Source: Candidatus Gastranaerophilales bacterium
GTDB lineage: Bacteria; Cyanobacteriota; Vampirovibrionia; Gastranaerophilales; Gastranaerophilaceae
DNA: 45,506 nucleotides
Assembly: GCA_944325655.1 (NCBI GenBank)
Contig: CALVAW010000013.1
Span: forward strand, 1 to 45,506
Direction: 5' to 3'
Positions 1 to 8,021 of the stretch are shown here, piece after piece; positions within the stretch are counted from its first letter, which is position 1, and each line of letters opens with the position of its first letter. A program made the translations under genes and the position numbers. The notes beneath the pieces were generated by a model. That model did no database searches. It was not told the DNA's origin and saw nothing but the letters and a program-made list of their open reading frames with translations.

Positions 1-179
1 GAATTAACAAGTTCTCTTATAACAGTCCCTAACGTATTATTACCTTTTTTAAATTTCATAACATTTTCATCAGGTGCTGAATTAATTGCAATTGGTAATA
101 GAATTGCAGTTAAAATTCCGATTATTGTTAAAACAATCATAATTTCAGCTAAGGTAAAAGCTTTTTTAAAAATATTCAA
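1..179 (-). CDS. Type IV prepilin-like protein, 5' part only
   Basis: The first 59 codons of a minus-strand gene that leaves the window at base 1. The predicted protein begins NIFKKAFTLAEIMIVL. This is a class III (type IV pilin) signal: a short basic leader, cleavage expected after Ala7, Phe8 as +1 and Glu12 at +5, then a hydrophobic helix of about 20 residues. Such proteins are cleaved and N-methylated by prepilin peptidase and assembled by type IV pilus or type II secretion machinery. I chose the TTG at 179 because GGAG lies seven bases upstream and the in-frame upstream region is closed. The mature body is mostly outside the window, so pilin, pseudopilin and adhesin cannot be told apart. 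It is divergent from the XRE gene at 257. Confidence 0.85.
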   Translation of the reverse strand, partial: MNIFKKAFTLAEIMIVLTIIGILTAILLPIAINSAPDENVMKFKKGNNTLGTVIRELVN

Positions 180-204
180 AACACTACTCCTGTAAGACTA
201 TTAT

Positions 205-233
205 TTGGTTCTATATATAGATAACCATAACAT
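205..233 (+). promoter_or_regulatory. Promoter of the XRE gene with overlapping dyad
   Basis: A -35-like TTGGTT (205-210), a 17-base spacer and TAACAT (228-233) lie ahead of the XRE gene at 257. An imperfect palindrome with GGTT and AACC arms around a TATATATA core covers 207-226, so it overlaps the -35 and spacer and sits between the two divergent genes. It is a candidate operator for the adjacent regulator. The core TTCTATATAT recurs at 249-258. The promoter match is moderate; binding is inference. Confidence 0.4.
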
Positions 234-256
234 AATTAAATCATACAATTCTATAT

Positions 257-532
257 ATGCAACATGTAAATTCTAAAAAAGCTGCAAAAGTTATTAAAAT
301 TCTTGCAAAAATTATTAAAGAAGAGCGCTTAAAACAAAATAAATCTCAAAGACTTTTAGCGGATGAATTTGATATACCAAAATCAATGTTAAGCAGGCTT
401 GAAAATGGGGTAAATGAACCTAAATTAATTTCTTTATTGTCTGTTTGCGAAGCATTAAATATAAAATTATCGGATTTGATTATAAAATTGGAAAAAGAAT
501 TAAGTGATAAATTTTTTTTAATTGAAAAGTAA
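257..532 (+). CDS. XRE-family HTH transcriptional regulator
   Basis: A 91-residue protein that is essentially a single Cro/C1-type helix-turn-helix. Residues about 20-75 contain the typical core: QNKSQRLLADEFDIPKSMLS for the two HTH helices, then RLENG and a leucine-rich stretch. There is no second domain, so it is probably a small DNA-binding repressor acting as a dimer. The start has no clear Shine-Dalgarno sequence. It is divergently transcribed from the prepilin gene at 1-179, and the palindrome between them suggests it controls itself and possibly that gene. A strong bidirectional terminator follows. An antitoxin role is possible for such small proteins, but no toxin gene is adjacent. 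Confidence 0.85.
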   Translation: MQHVNSKKAAKVIKILAKIIKEERLKQNKSQRLLADEFDIPKSMLSRLENGVNEPKLISLLSVCEALNIKLSDLIIKLEKELSDKFFLIEK

Positions 533-560
533 AAGCCGATAGAATTTTCTATCGGCTTTT
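531..560. terminator. Bidirectional intrinsic terminator
   Basis: A perfect inverted repeat with arms 531-544 and 547-560 (core GCCGATAGAA / TTCTATCGGC), flanked by A and T runs on both sides. It sits between the convergent XRE gene and pnp and can stop both transcripts. Confidence 0.85.
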
Positions 561-565
561 ATTAT

Positions 566-2704
566 TTATATTTGAGCTTTTTCTTCGTCTGTGACCCCTT
601 TTATGGTGAGGTTAACTCTACCTTTATCGTCAATTTTTTGAACTTTTACAATTACTTCCTGACCTATTGTAAGGTGAGGTTCAATTGTTTCAATTCTTTC
701 TTGGCAAACTTGTGAAATGTGTACCATTCCGTCTTTTCCGGGTGCCAATTCAACGAAAGCTCCTATCGGAATTATTCTGACGACTTTACCTTTGCAAACC
801 ATGCCGACCTCAGGTTTAAAAGTTAAATCTCTAATCATTTTAGCTGCAAGTTCAGCACCTTCTTTGTCGTTAGAAGTAATGGTAACCTTTCCGTCATCTT
901 GGATATCAATTTCAGCACCTGTAGCGTCAATTATGCTTCTAATCATCTTACCGCCGGGTCCGATTACCGTTCCTATGTCTTCTTGGTCTATTGTCATAGA
1001 CATTAATCTTGGAGCATTTGGTGAAATATCAGGTCTTGGAGCGCTTATGACTTCTTTCATGCAATTCATAATATGAAGTCGACCTTCTTTGGCCTGTGCC
1101 AATGCTCTTCTTAATGTCGGATTAGAAATTCCTTTTATTTTCATATCCATTTGCAGAGCTGTGATTCCTTCTTCATTACCGGTAACTTTGAAGTCCATAT
1201 CTCCAAGGAAGTCTTCTATACCTTGAATATCCGTTAATACGATATCGGTGTCTTCTTCGTGGATTAGTCCCATTGCAACGCCGCCTATCATACATTTTAC
1301 GGGAACACCTGCATCCATAAGAGCCATCGAGCTTGCACATGTCGAACCCATTGATGTTGAACCGTTTGATTCCAGAACGTCTGATGTTACACGTATTGCA
1401 TAAGGAAATTCTTCTTTAGACGGAAGTGCCGGAACATTTGCTCTTTCAGCTAAATTTCCATGGCCTATTTCACGACGTCCGGGTCCTCTTAGGGGTTTAA
1501 CTTCCCCAACGGAGAAACCGGGGAAGATATATTTATGCATATAGTCTTTTGTCCTGACCGGATCAACGCCGTCTAATTCTTGTGCCATTCCGGGTCCTGC
1601 AAGTGTTGTAACGGATAAAATTTGTGTTTGCCCTCTGGTGAATACTGCAGAACCATGAACCATCGGTAAAACGCCGACTTCACACCAAATAGGACGAACT
1701 TCGGTTGTTGTTCTTCCGTCTGCTCTTATACCTTCGTTTTTAATCATTGCTCTCATAATTTTCTTTTCAAGAGCTTTAAATTCTTCCGCAACAAAATCAA
1801 TGCCTGTTTCTTCAATCATTTTTGCAATAGGATGTTCTTCTCCTAATGCTTCAATTTTTTCTTTGACAACTTCTTTGATTTTATCAAGTTTTTCACTTCT
1901 TTGATCTCTGTCTGTTGTGTGATAAGCATCGACAACGGCATCATAAGCAGTGTCTTTTATAATTTGTGCTAATTCTGAAGTATCATAGGGATTAACAAAT
2001 TCTTGTTTTTCTACGCCGCATTCTTTTGCAAAAGCAATCTGCGCTTCACATTGTTTTTTTATTTCGACTTGCGCAAATTCAACTGCCGCCATAATATCAT
2101 CTTCTGTAACAAAGTTACATCCCGCTTCAACCATAATAACTGAGTCCATTGTTCCTGCAATAACAATGTTCATATCAGATTTTTCGTCTTGACTGTGAGT
2201 AGGGTTTGCAATCATTTGTCCATCGATTCTTCCGACTCTTACTGCCCCTACAGGTCCTTCAAAAGGCGCTCCTGATAACATCAATGCGGTAGAAGCACCT
2301 ATTATTGATAATATATCGGGTTGTTCCTGTTGATCATAAGCAAAAAGTTGTGATACTATTTGCACGTCATTTCTGTATCCTTTAGGCCATAAGGGTCTTA
2401 TCGGCCTGTCTATAAGTCTTGAGATTAATATAGCTTTTTCGGAACTTCTTCCTTCTGTTCTTGTATAACCGCCAGGAATTTTTCCTATAGCGGACATTCT
2501 TTCTTCATAGTCTATCAACAATGGAAAGAAATCTATTCCGACACGAGGTTCTTTGCTGACAGTTGCGTGAACAAAAAGCATTGTATCGCCACATCTAACC
2601 GTAACAGAAGAAGTAGCTTGCTTTGCATACTTTCCTGTTTCTACTTCTACGGTTTTCCCACCAACCGTAATAACCATTTTTTTACTTTCAGGTTTGTTCG
2701 TCAT
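566..2704 (-). CDS. pnp: Polyribonucleotide nucleotidyltransferase (PNPase)
   Basis: A full-length PNPase of 712 residues, the usual bacterial size. It degrades RNA 3' to 5' by phosphorolysis and is a core RNA-turnover enzyme. The order is standard: a first RNase PH-like domain with the FFPLLIDYEE and GRSSEKAILISRLIDRPIRP regions, a helical linker, a second catalytic RNase PH domain (EVGVLPMVHGSAVFTRGQTQ; DVLESNGSTSMGSTCASS), then a KH domain (IGPGGKMIRSI) and a C-terminal S1 domain (GAFVELAPGKDGMVHISQ). The ATG at 2704 is preceded by a purine-rich GAAGAAAGAAG tract. It is transcribed alone, divergent from groES, and ends at the bidirectional terminator at 531-560. In many bacteria rpsO precedes pnp; it is not here. 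Confidence 0.98.
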   Translation of the reverse strand: MTNKPESKKMVITVGGKTVEVETGKYAKQATSSVTVRCGDTMLFVHATVSKEPRVGIDFFPLLIDYEERMSAIGKIPGGYTRTEGRSSEKAILISRLIDRPIRPLWPKGYRNDVQIVSQLFAYDQQEQPDILSIIGASTALMLSGAPFEGPVGAVRVGRIDGQMIANPTHSQDEKSDMNIVIAGTMDSVIMVEAGCNFVTEDDIMAAVEFAQVEIKKQCEAQIAFAKECGVEKQEFVNPYDTSELAQIIKDTAYDAVVDAYHTTDRDQRSEKLDKIKEVVKEKIEALGEEHPIAKMIEETGIDFVAEEFKALEKKIMRAMIKNEGIRADGRTTTEVRPIWCEVGVLPMVHGSAVFTRGQTQILSVTTLAGPGMAQELDGVDPVRTKDYMHKYIFPGFSVGEVKPLRGPGRREIGHGNLAERANVPALPSKEEFPYAIRVTSDVLESNGSTSMGSTCASSMALMDAGVPVKCMIGGVAMGLIHEEDTDIVLTDIQGIEDFLGDMDFKVTGNEEGITALQMDMKIKGISNPTLRRALAQAKEGRLHIMNCMKEVISAPRPDISPNAPRLMSMTIDQEDIGTVIGPGGKMIRSIIDATGAEIDIQDDGKVTITSNDKEGAELAAKMIRDLTFKPEVGMVCKGKVVRIIPIGAFVELAPGKDGMVHISQVCQERIETIEPHLTIGQEVIVKVQKIDDKGRVNLTIKGVTDEEKAQI

Positions 2705-2894
2705 TTTTTTCTTCTTTCTTCTTTACATAACTATACGAAAATTTTATAATAAATGCTGTTTAAAAGCAATCTTAGACTTTTTAAAACAGGTTGATTATAA
2801 AAAATTAATTTTTTATTAACATAATTAATTATTTTAAATTTTGCCGTTATTATAGAAAAGTGAACTTGTATAAAATCAGAAAATGGAGGATATT

Positions 2895-3179
2895 ATGATT
2901 AAACCTTTAGCAGACAGAATTGTTATTAAAGTAATTGATGATGTTCAACAAACATCCGGCGGAATTTTTATTCCGGACAGCGCAAAAGAAAAACCGCAAA
3001 AAGGCGAAGTAGTTGCGGTAGGTTCAGGAAAAACATTGGATAACGGCGAAAAAGAACCAATGGAAGTTAAAGTCGGTGATATTGTTCTTTTTGCTAAATA
3101 TTCAGGAACTGACGTTAAGATTGACGATGTTGAATATAAAATAATTAGCGTAAAAGACGCATTAGCAATTTTAGCATAG
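2895..3179 (+). CDS. groES: Co-chaperonin GroES
   Basis: A 94-residue 10 kDa chaperonin, the lid of the GroEL folding chamber. It begins MIKPLADRIVIKVID, contains the mobile loop (QQTSGGIFIPDSAKEKPQ) and the conserved GEVVAVGSG segment. An in-frame ATG exists at 2883, but the strong ribosome-binding site GGAGGA lies at 2885-2890, overlapping that codon and correctly spaced for the ATG at 2895; family length also supports 2895. It is followed 37 bases later by groEL in the usual operon. I find no CIRCE inverted repeat (TTAGCACTC-N9-GAGTGCTAA) upstream, so HrcA control of this operon is not supported. Confidence 0.97.
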   Translation: MIKPLADRIVIKVIDDVQQTSGGIFIPDSAKEKPQKGEVVAVGSGKTLDNGEKEPMEVKVGDIVLFAKYSGTDVKIDDVEYKIISVKDALAILA

Positions 3180-3195
3180 AAAGTATTGTAATTAG

Positions 3196-4912
<1,717 letters not shown>

Positions 4913-5011
4913 CGACAGGATGTAAGGGCGTGGCGGTGAAGCGTTGAGCTTCAGCGAACAGCCCGAAACAGGACTAAGGCGACGTGAAAATCTTTGATTT
5001 TCTCAGGAGCA
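4913..5011 (+). repeat. GC-rich spacer of the groEL-downstream repeat element
   Basis: These 99 bases between the two 58-bp copies are much richer in G and C than the surrounding DNA. They hold small inverted repeats (GAAGC...GCTTC near 4938-4953; GAAAATC ttt GATTTTC at 4986-5002). The stretch 4939-4968 matches 24 of 30 aligned positions (one gap) with part of the repeat inside the RseP-like gene, minus strand of 24908-24936 and 25022-25050. I read it as a member of a dispersed repeat family. No ORF is evident. Confidence 0.6.
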
Positions 5012-5069
5012 ATGGGAATGATGTAATTTTCTTACAGCGCTTGTGCGCTGTTGAAAATTACGAATGACC
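5012..5069 (+). repeat. 58-bp direct repeat, copy 2
   Basis: This is an exact copy of 4855-4912, offset 157 bases, including the groEL terminal codons and stop followed by the same hairpin (5023-5061). The first mismatches are immediately outside both ends (4854/5011 and 4913/5070). The simplest reading is a tandem duplication of a 157-bp unit present 1.4 times. Confidence 0.9.
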
Positions 5070-5082
5070 TTTTAGAAACGTT

Positions 5083-5124
5083 AAAATAAGGACTTAGCTG
5101 TTAATTGGCTTAAGTCCTTATTTT
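5083..5124. terminator. Bidirectional intrinsic terminator
   Basis: Perfect 14-bp arms, 5083-5096 (AAAATAAGGACTTA) and 5111-5124, with a 14-base loop. The A/T ends provide U-runs in both directions. It can end the groESL transcript and the convergent XRE gene, whose stop codon overlaps the right arm. Confidence 0.85.
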
Positions 5125-5455
5125 AGTCATTTAAAATTGCTTTAATTACTCTATATATTGTTCTTAATTTCTCTTCGTCTTTTTCAAGAGATTTTATTAT
5201 GTTTGTTAATTCAACAGTTAATTCTTTATTTGATTTTAAATATTCAACATGAAATAATTCATCCGGCGTTATCTTTAAAATATCAAAAATTTTATCCAGA
5301 GTTTGTGAAGTAAGAAAATTATTTCCACATTCAATACCTGACAGGGTTCTTTGAGATATGTTTAAAAGCTCGGACAATTTTTCTTGTGAAAAACCCCTTA
5401 ATATTCTATAATGCTTAATTTTTTTACCGAGTAATTTTTTAATGTTCATTGTCAT
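5123..5455 (-). CDS. XRE-family HTH transcriptional regulator
   Basis: About 110 residues. The N-terminal half is a Cro/C1-type HTH (RGFSQEKLSELLNISQRTLS, then GIECGNNF and a leucine-rich helix). The C-terminal half is a short helix ending EKDEEKLRTIYRVIKAI. The regulator at 45010 has the same two-part plan and a very similar tail (AEEEKIKFIYKMIKIY), so the two are paralogs. I start at the ATG at 5455; a second ATG follows two codons later, and an in-frame TTG at 5485 is less likely. None has a strong ribosome-binding site. A palindrome upstream (5466-5481) overlaps its probable -10. Its target is unknown; neighbours are groEL and an unknown membrane protein. Confidence 0.85.
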   Translation of the reverse strand: MTMNIKKLLGKKIKHYRILRGFSQEKLSELLNISQRTLSGIECGNNFLTSQTLDKIFDILKITPDELFHVEYLKSNKELTVELTNIIKSLEKDEEKLRTIYRVIKAILND

Positions 5456-5465
5456 ATTGTGTTTA

Positions 5466-5481
5466 AGTATAAAACTATACT
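5466..5481. promoter_or_regulatory. Candidate operator over the XRE promoter
   Basis: A perfect palindrome, AGTATA-aaac-TATACT. On the minus strand one arm is the TATACT -10 hexamer of the XRE gene starting at 5455, with a poor -35 (TTAAAA) 17 bases upstream. Placement fits autorepression. This is inference from position and symmetry. Confidence 0.35.
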
Positions 5482-5701
5482 GCAACTTTTTTAATGATAT
5501 TAAATCGGTAAATTGTATATTATATGATGTTTAATTTCTTATATATTAAGAAATGTGAAGTTAAAATGTATTGAAATATCTAATAAATCATAAATTTAGA
5601 GATTAAATTTCTAAATTTGTATCAATATTTTTATAAAAAATTTTTTTATAAATACATAACAATCGATTGGAAAAAAAGAAGATTTTAAAAAGGAGAAAAA
5701 A

Positions 5702-6187
5702 ATGTTAAGCATAAAGTATGGAACATTAGGTGAAAAAATTCAAAATAAAATGGAAGAAAAGGGTTCTGTAGGTGACAGACTTGAATATTCGGTTAAACAA
5801 GGAGTTAATTTTAGAAAAGGATTAATGAAAGATGCTTTTGTATCAGCGGCAGGAATTAGTGCTTCTGTTGGCGGTGCTGCTATTGTTTCAAAATCTAAAA
5901 CGGCTCAAAAGTTTATTGGAAATTTAGCTACAAAGTTTAAAAATACTAATTTTGCAAAAAAATGTATTAATGGGTTTAAAGATAATTATGAAACAGCAAA
6001 ACCTTATCTTGAAAAAGCGGCAAAATGGATTATAGCTCTTCCTAAACCGGCTAAAGCTGTTCTCGCAGCCGGAGTTGCATTAACAGGAATTATATCTAAT
6101 ATTAACAGAAATAAAATATTATATGATGCCGGTAAACTTGATCAAGAATATACCGATAAAGCAAAAATGCAAAAATTAATCAGTTAA
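5702..6187 (+). CDS. Small membrane protein of unknown function
   Basis: I do not recognise this 161-residue protein. It starts well: AAAGGAG lies just upstream of ATG 5702. It has a basic, soluble N-terminal third and two alanine/glycine-rich hydrophobic stretches, at about residues 44-62 (FVSAAGISASVGGAAIVS) and 114-128 (AKAVLAAGVALTGII), separated by a lysine-rich segment. This suggests a membrane-associated hairpin protein with basic cytoplasmic loops. It stands alone between an XRE gene and a convergent small membrane protein of similar character (6252-6623), and ends in a strong terminator. Composition matches the rest of the window. It is probably a lineage-specific protein. Confidence 0.75.
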   Translation: MLSIKYGTLGEKIQNKMEEKGSVGDRLEYSVKQGVNFRKGLMKDAFVSAAGISASVGGAAIVSKSKTAQKFIGNLATKFKNTNFAKKCINGFKDNYETAKPYLEKAAKWIIALPKPAKAVLAAGVALTGIISNINRNKILYDAGKLDQEYTDKAKMQKLIS

Positions 6188-6200
6188 ATTTATTTAAATA

Positions 6201-6234
6201 AAAAAGACCTTAAGTTTTTGCTTAAGGTCTTTTT
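6201..6234. terminator. Bidirectional intrinsic terminator
   Basis: Perfect arms 6201-6214 (AAAAAGACCTTAAG) and 6221-6234, loop TTTTTG, with U-runs in either direction. It lies between two convergent small genes. Confidence 0.9.
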
Positions 6235-6251
6235 ATATTTTAAGATATATA

Positions 6252-6623
6252 TTATTCACCATACCACATAACTTCGACAGCGTAATCAGGGGCATCTACT
6301 AATGCACCATATTTAGAGTATTGTAAATTAGTTTTTTCAAAGGTGTTGTGTTTAGAAAATATTTTTGAAAGCAGAACAATTCCTGCTGCAATAAGAGCAC
6401 CAATTCCTCCGAATTTAATTATAGAGCGTTCTGCGCCACGAGCTTTGATTGCTGTATTTGAAATGTAAGCATCAAAAGCAGGCTTGTTAATCATTCCATT
6501 AAATTCTTTTTTTGTCGGAATTAAATAACGCAGCCCTGCGCCTGCAATGGCACCGGCACCGGCAGATAAAGCCAGTTTTCTGTAATTGTTTCTTTGTTGT
6601 GCAGCTTGAATTGATTGAACCAT
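6252..6623 (-). CDS. Small membrane protein of unknown function
   Basis: A 123-residue protein of no family I know. After a polar N-terminus rich in Gln and Asn there is a first hydrophobic stretch (LALSAGAGAIAGAGLRYLI) and later a second (FGGIGALIAAGIVLLSKIF), with a soluble tail. The glycine/alanine repeats resemble glycine-zipper helices, which pack in membranes. I start at ATG 6623; a GTG three codons upstream is possible. It is transcribed alone from a near-consensus promoter at 6777-6805, which gives an untranslated leader of roughly 145 bases with several inverted repeats, unusually long for this compact genome. Confidence 0.7.
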   Translation of the reverse strand: MVQSIQAAQQRNNYRKLALSAGAGAIAGAGLRYLIPTKKEFNGMINKPAFDAYISNTAIKARGAERSIIKFGGIGALIAAGIVLLSKIFSKHNTFEKTNLQYSKYGALVDAPDYAVEVMWYGE

Positions 6624-6770
6624 AATCTTCACACTTTCTTCACAAGATAATCATGTCATTCCTATTTTTTTAGTAACGACACTAGCTATTTTTACTCATT
6701 CTTGATTTGCTTGAAAAATCAAACCAATACTATGTAAAATTTGTTTGTTCCCTAACCGATTTCACAAATT
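6624..6770 (-). promoter_or_regulatory. Long structured 5' leader
   Basis: The minus-strand transcript from the promoter at 6777-6805 would carry about 145 untranslated bases. Inverted repeats inside include AAAATTTGT / ACAAATTTT and TTGATTT / AAATCAA. I cannot match it to a known riboswitch class by eye. It may be a regulatory leader, or simply AT-rich spacer. Confidence 0.3.
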
Positions 6771-6776
6771 TTTTCT

Positions 6777-6805
6777 ATTTTACCATGTAAAAGTATGTAT
6801 GTCAA
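6777..6805 (-). promoter_or_regulatory. Sigma-70-type promoter
   Basis: On the minus strand, consensus TTGACA (6805-6800), a 17-base spacer and TAAAAT (6782-6777). It lies directly beyond the stop of the GIY-YIG gene and would drive the gene ending at 6252. Confidence 0.65.
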
Positions 6806-6808
6806 GAC

Positions 6809-7078
6809 TTATAAAAATTTTTTTGTTTGTTCGACATTTTCTTTTATTAAGGCTAACTTTTCTTTTTTGGTAAGATTTTTAATTCTATATTCTTCTTTAA
6901 GAGCTGATGATTTATCTTCAAAGTCTTTAATAAATACAATTTTTTCGGGTTTATGAATTTTGGTGTATTTTGCGCCTTTACCATTAATATGTTCATTAAA
7001 TCTTTTAGCAACATTTTTTGCTATTCCGCAGTATAGCGTGTTATCAATGGTTTGAATTATGTATACAAAGTATCTCAT
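6809..7078 (-). CDS. GIY-YIG nuclease domain protein (UPF0213 / YhbQ-like)
   Basis: An 89-residue single-domain protein of the GIY-YIG superfamily. The N-terminus RYFVYIIQTIDNTLYCGIAK carries the paired motif (VYII ... YCGI), followed by the conserved Arg/His helix (KRFNEHINGKGAKYT), an AL-x-x-E segment (SALKEEYRIKNLTK) and a Lys-rich end. Members of this stand-alone group are proposed nucleases, but their cellular role is mostly unknown. Its start overlaps the end of dus by 35 bases, so the two are translationally linked in one operon with the upstream TPR gene. I see no partner suggesting a mobile intron or repair cassette. Confidence 0.85.
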   Translation of the reverse strand: MRYFVYIIQTIDNTLYCGIAKNVAKRFNEHINGKGAKYTKIHKPEKIVFIKDFEDKSSALKEEYRIKNLTKKEKLALIKENVEQTKKFL

Positions 7079-8021
7079 CTAAAACCTTTAAAATTTCTTT
7101 TTCTTTTTCAAGTCTTACCAAACAGCATCTGTATTTTGAGGCGTTTTTGATTGAAGATATATAATAGTTATAAAATTTTCTCATGAACTTAATGCCGTTA
7201 GTTTCACCCATATTTTTAATTTCAAGGGATAAATGTTCTTTTAACATTTCAATTTTTTCTTCAAGATTAGGTTCTTTTATTTCAATTTTTTCCTTGAGAT
7301 ATTTTTCGATTCTATAAGGAAGAGAAAAATCTCCCATAATGCCTCTGCCAATTGAAATTCCGTCGCATTTTGTTATTTTAAGACAATTTTTTGCATCTTC
7401 CAAAGTTTTTATATCTCCATTTGCAAAGACAGGAATCTTAAGTTCTTTTTTTAATAATCCTATTTTTTTCCAATCTGCGCTGCCTTCATACATTGCGCTT
7501 CTTGTTCTTGCGTGTAAGGTTACAAAATCTGCGCCTGCTTGTTCTAAAATTTTTGCAAATTCAATATAATTTTCTTCATTATTTGACCAGCCAAGCCTGA
7601 ATTTTGCACTTACAGGCAAATTAGTGGTATCTTTTATGGATTTTAAAATATCTGCTGCCAGTTGCGGTGTTTTCATCATAGCTGCACCGTCTCCGGACAC
7701 GACAACTTTTTTAACCGGACAACCGCAATTAATATCTATCATGCTTGCAAACGGAGCCACAATTTTTGCAGCTGCTGTCATCTTATCAATTTTATGTCCT
7801 ACAAGTTGAAAAGCTAAAGGATATTCAAATTCTTCAAATTGGATGATTTTTGGATTTGGATTATTGCAAAGCATTTCTGATGAAATCATTTCAGTTGTCA
7901 TGAGGCATTTTGAGCCATATTTTCTTATCATTCCTCTAAAAACAACATCGGATATCCCTGCAAGAGGTGCTTGTATTACTTTAATTTCGTTTATATTTAT
8001 TTCTTTATTTTTTGAGAGCAT
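7044..8021 (-). CDS. dus: tRNA-dihydrouridine synthase
   Basis: A 325-residue FMN-dependent enzyme that reduces uridines in the tRNA D-loop. Signature segments include APLAGISDVVFRG near the N-terminus, the motif INCGCPVKK with the catalytic Cys at about residue 101, PVSAKFRLGW, and the phosphate-binding NGDI and GRG segments (VFANGDI; ISIGRGIMG). The arrangement is closest to the DusB group. Its start overlaps the end of the TPR gene by 17 bases and its end overlaps the GIY-YIG gene, so it is the middle gene of a three-gene operon. Confidence 0.93.
   Translation of the reverse strand: MLSKNKEININEIKVIQAPLAGISDVVFRGMIRKYGSKCLMTTEMISSEMLCNNPNPKIIQFEEFEYPLAFQLVGHKIDKMTAAAKIVAPFASMIDINCGCPVKKVVVSGDGAAMMKTPQLAADILKSIKDTTNLPVSAKFRLGWSNNEENYIEFAKILEQAGADFVTLHARTRSAMYEGSADWKKIGLLKKELKIPVFANGDIKTLEDAKNCLKITKCDGISIGRGIMGDFSLPYRIEKYLKEKIEIKEPNLEEKIEMLKEHLSLEIKNMGETNGIKFMRKFYNYYISSIKNASKYRCCLVRLEKEKEILKVLDEILCIHNSNH

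Noticed and set aside
257-532. Toxin-antitoxin module around the small XRE protein.
   Set aside because: No small toxin-like gene is adjacent; the neighbour is a prepilin and then pnp.
2705-2894. CIRCE element for HrcA control of groESL.
   Set aside because: No TTAGCACTC / GAGTGCTAA inverted repeat occurs in this AT-rich gap.
4913-5011. A tRNA or small RNA gene in the GC-rich spacer behind groEL.
   Set aside because: No cloverleaf, TTCGA-type arm or promoter/terminator pair is visible; the repeat explanation fits better.
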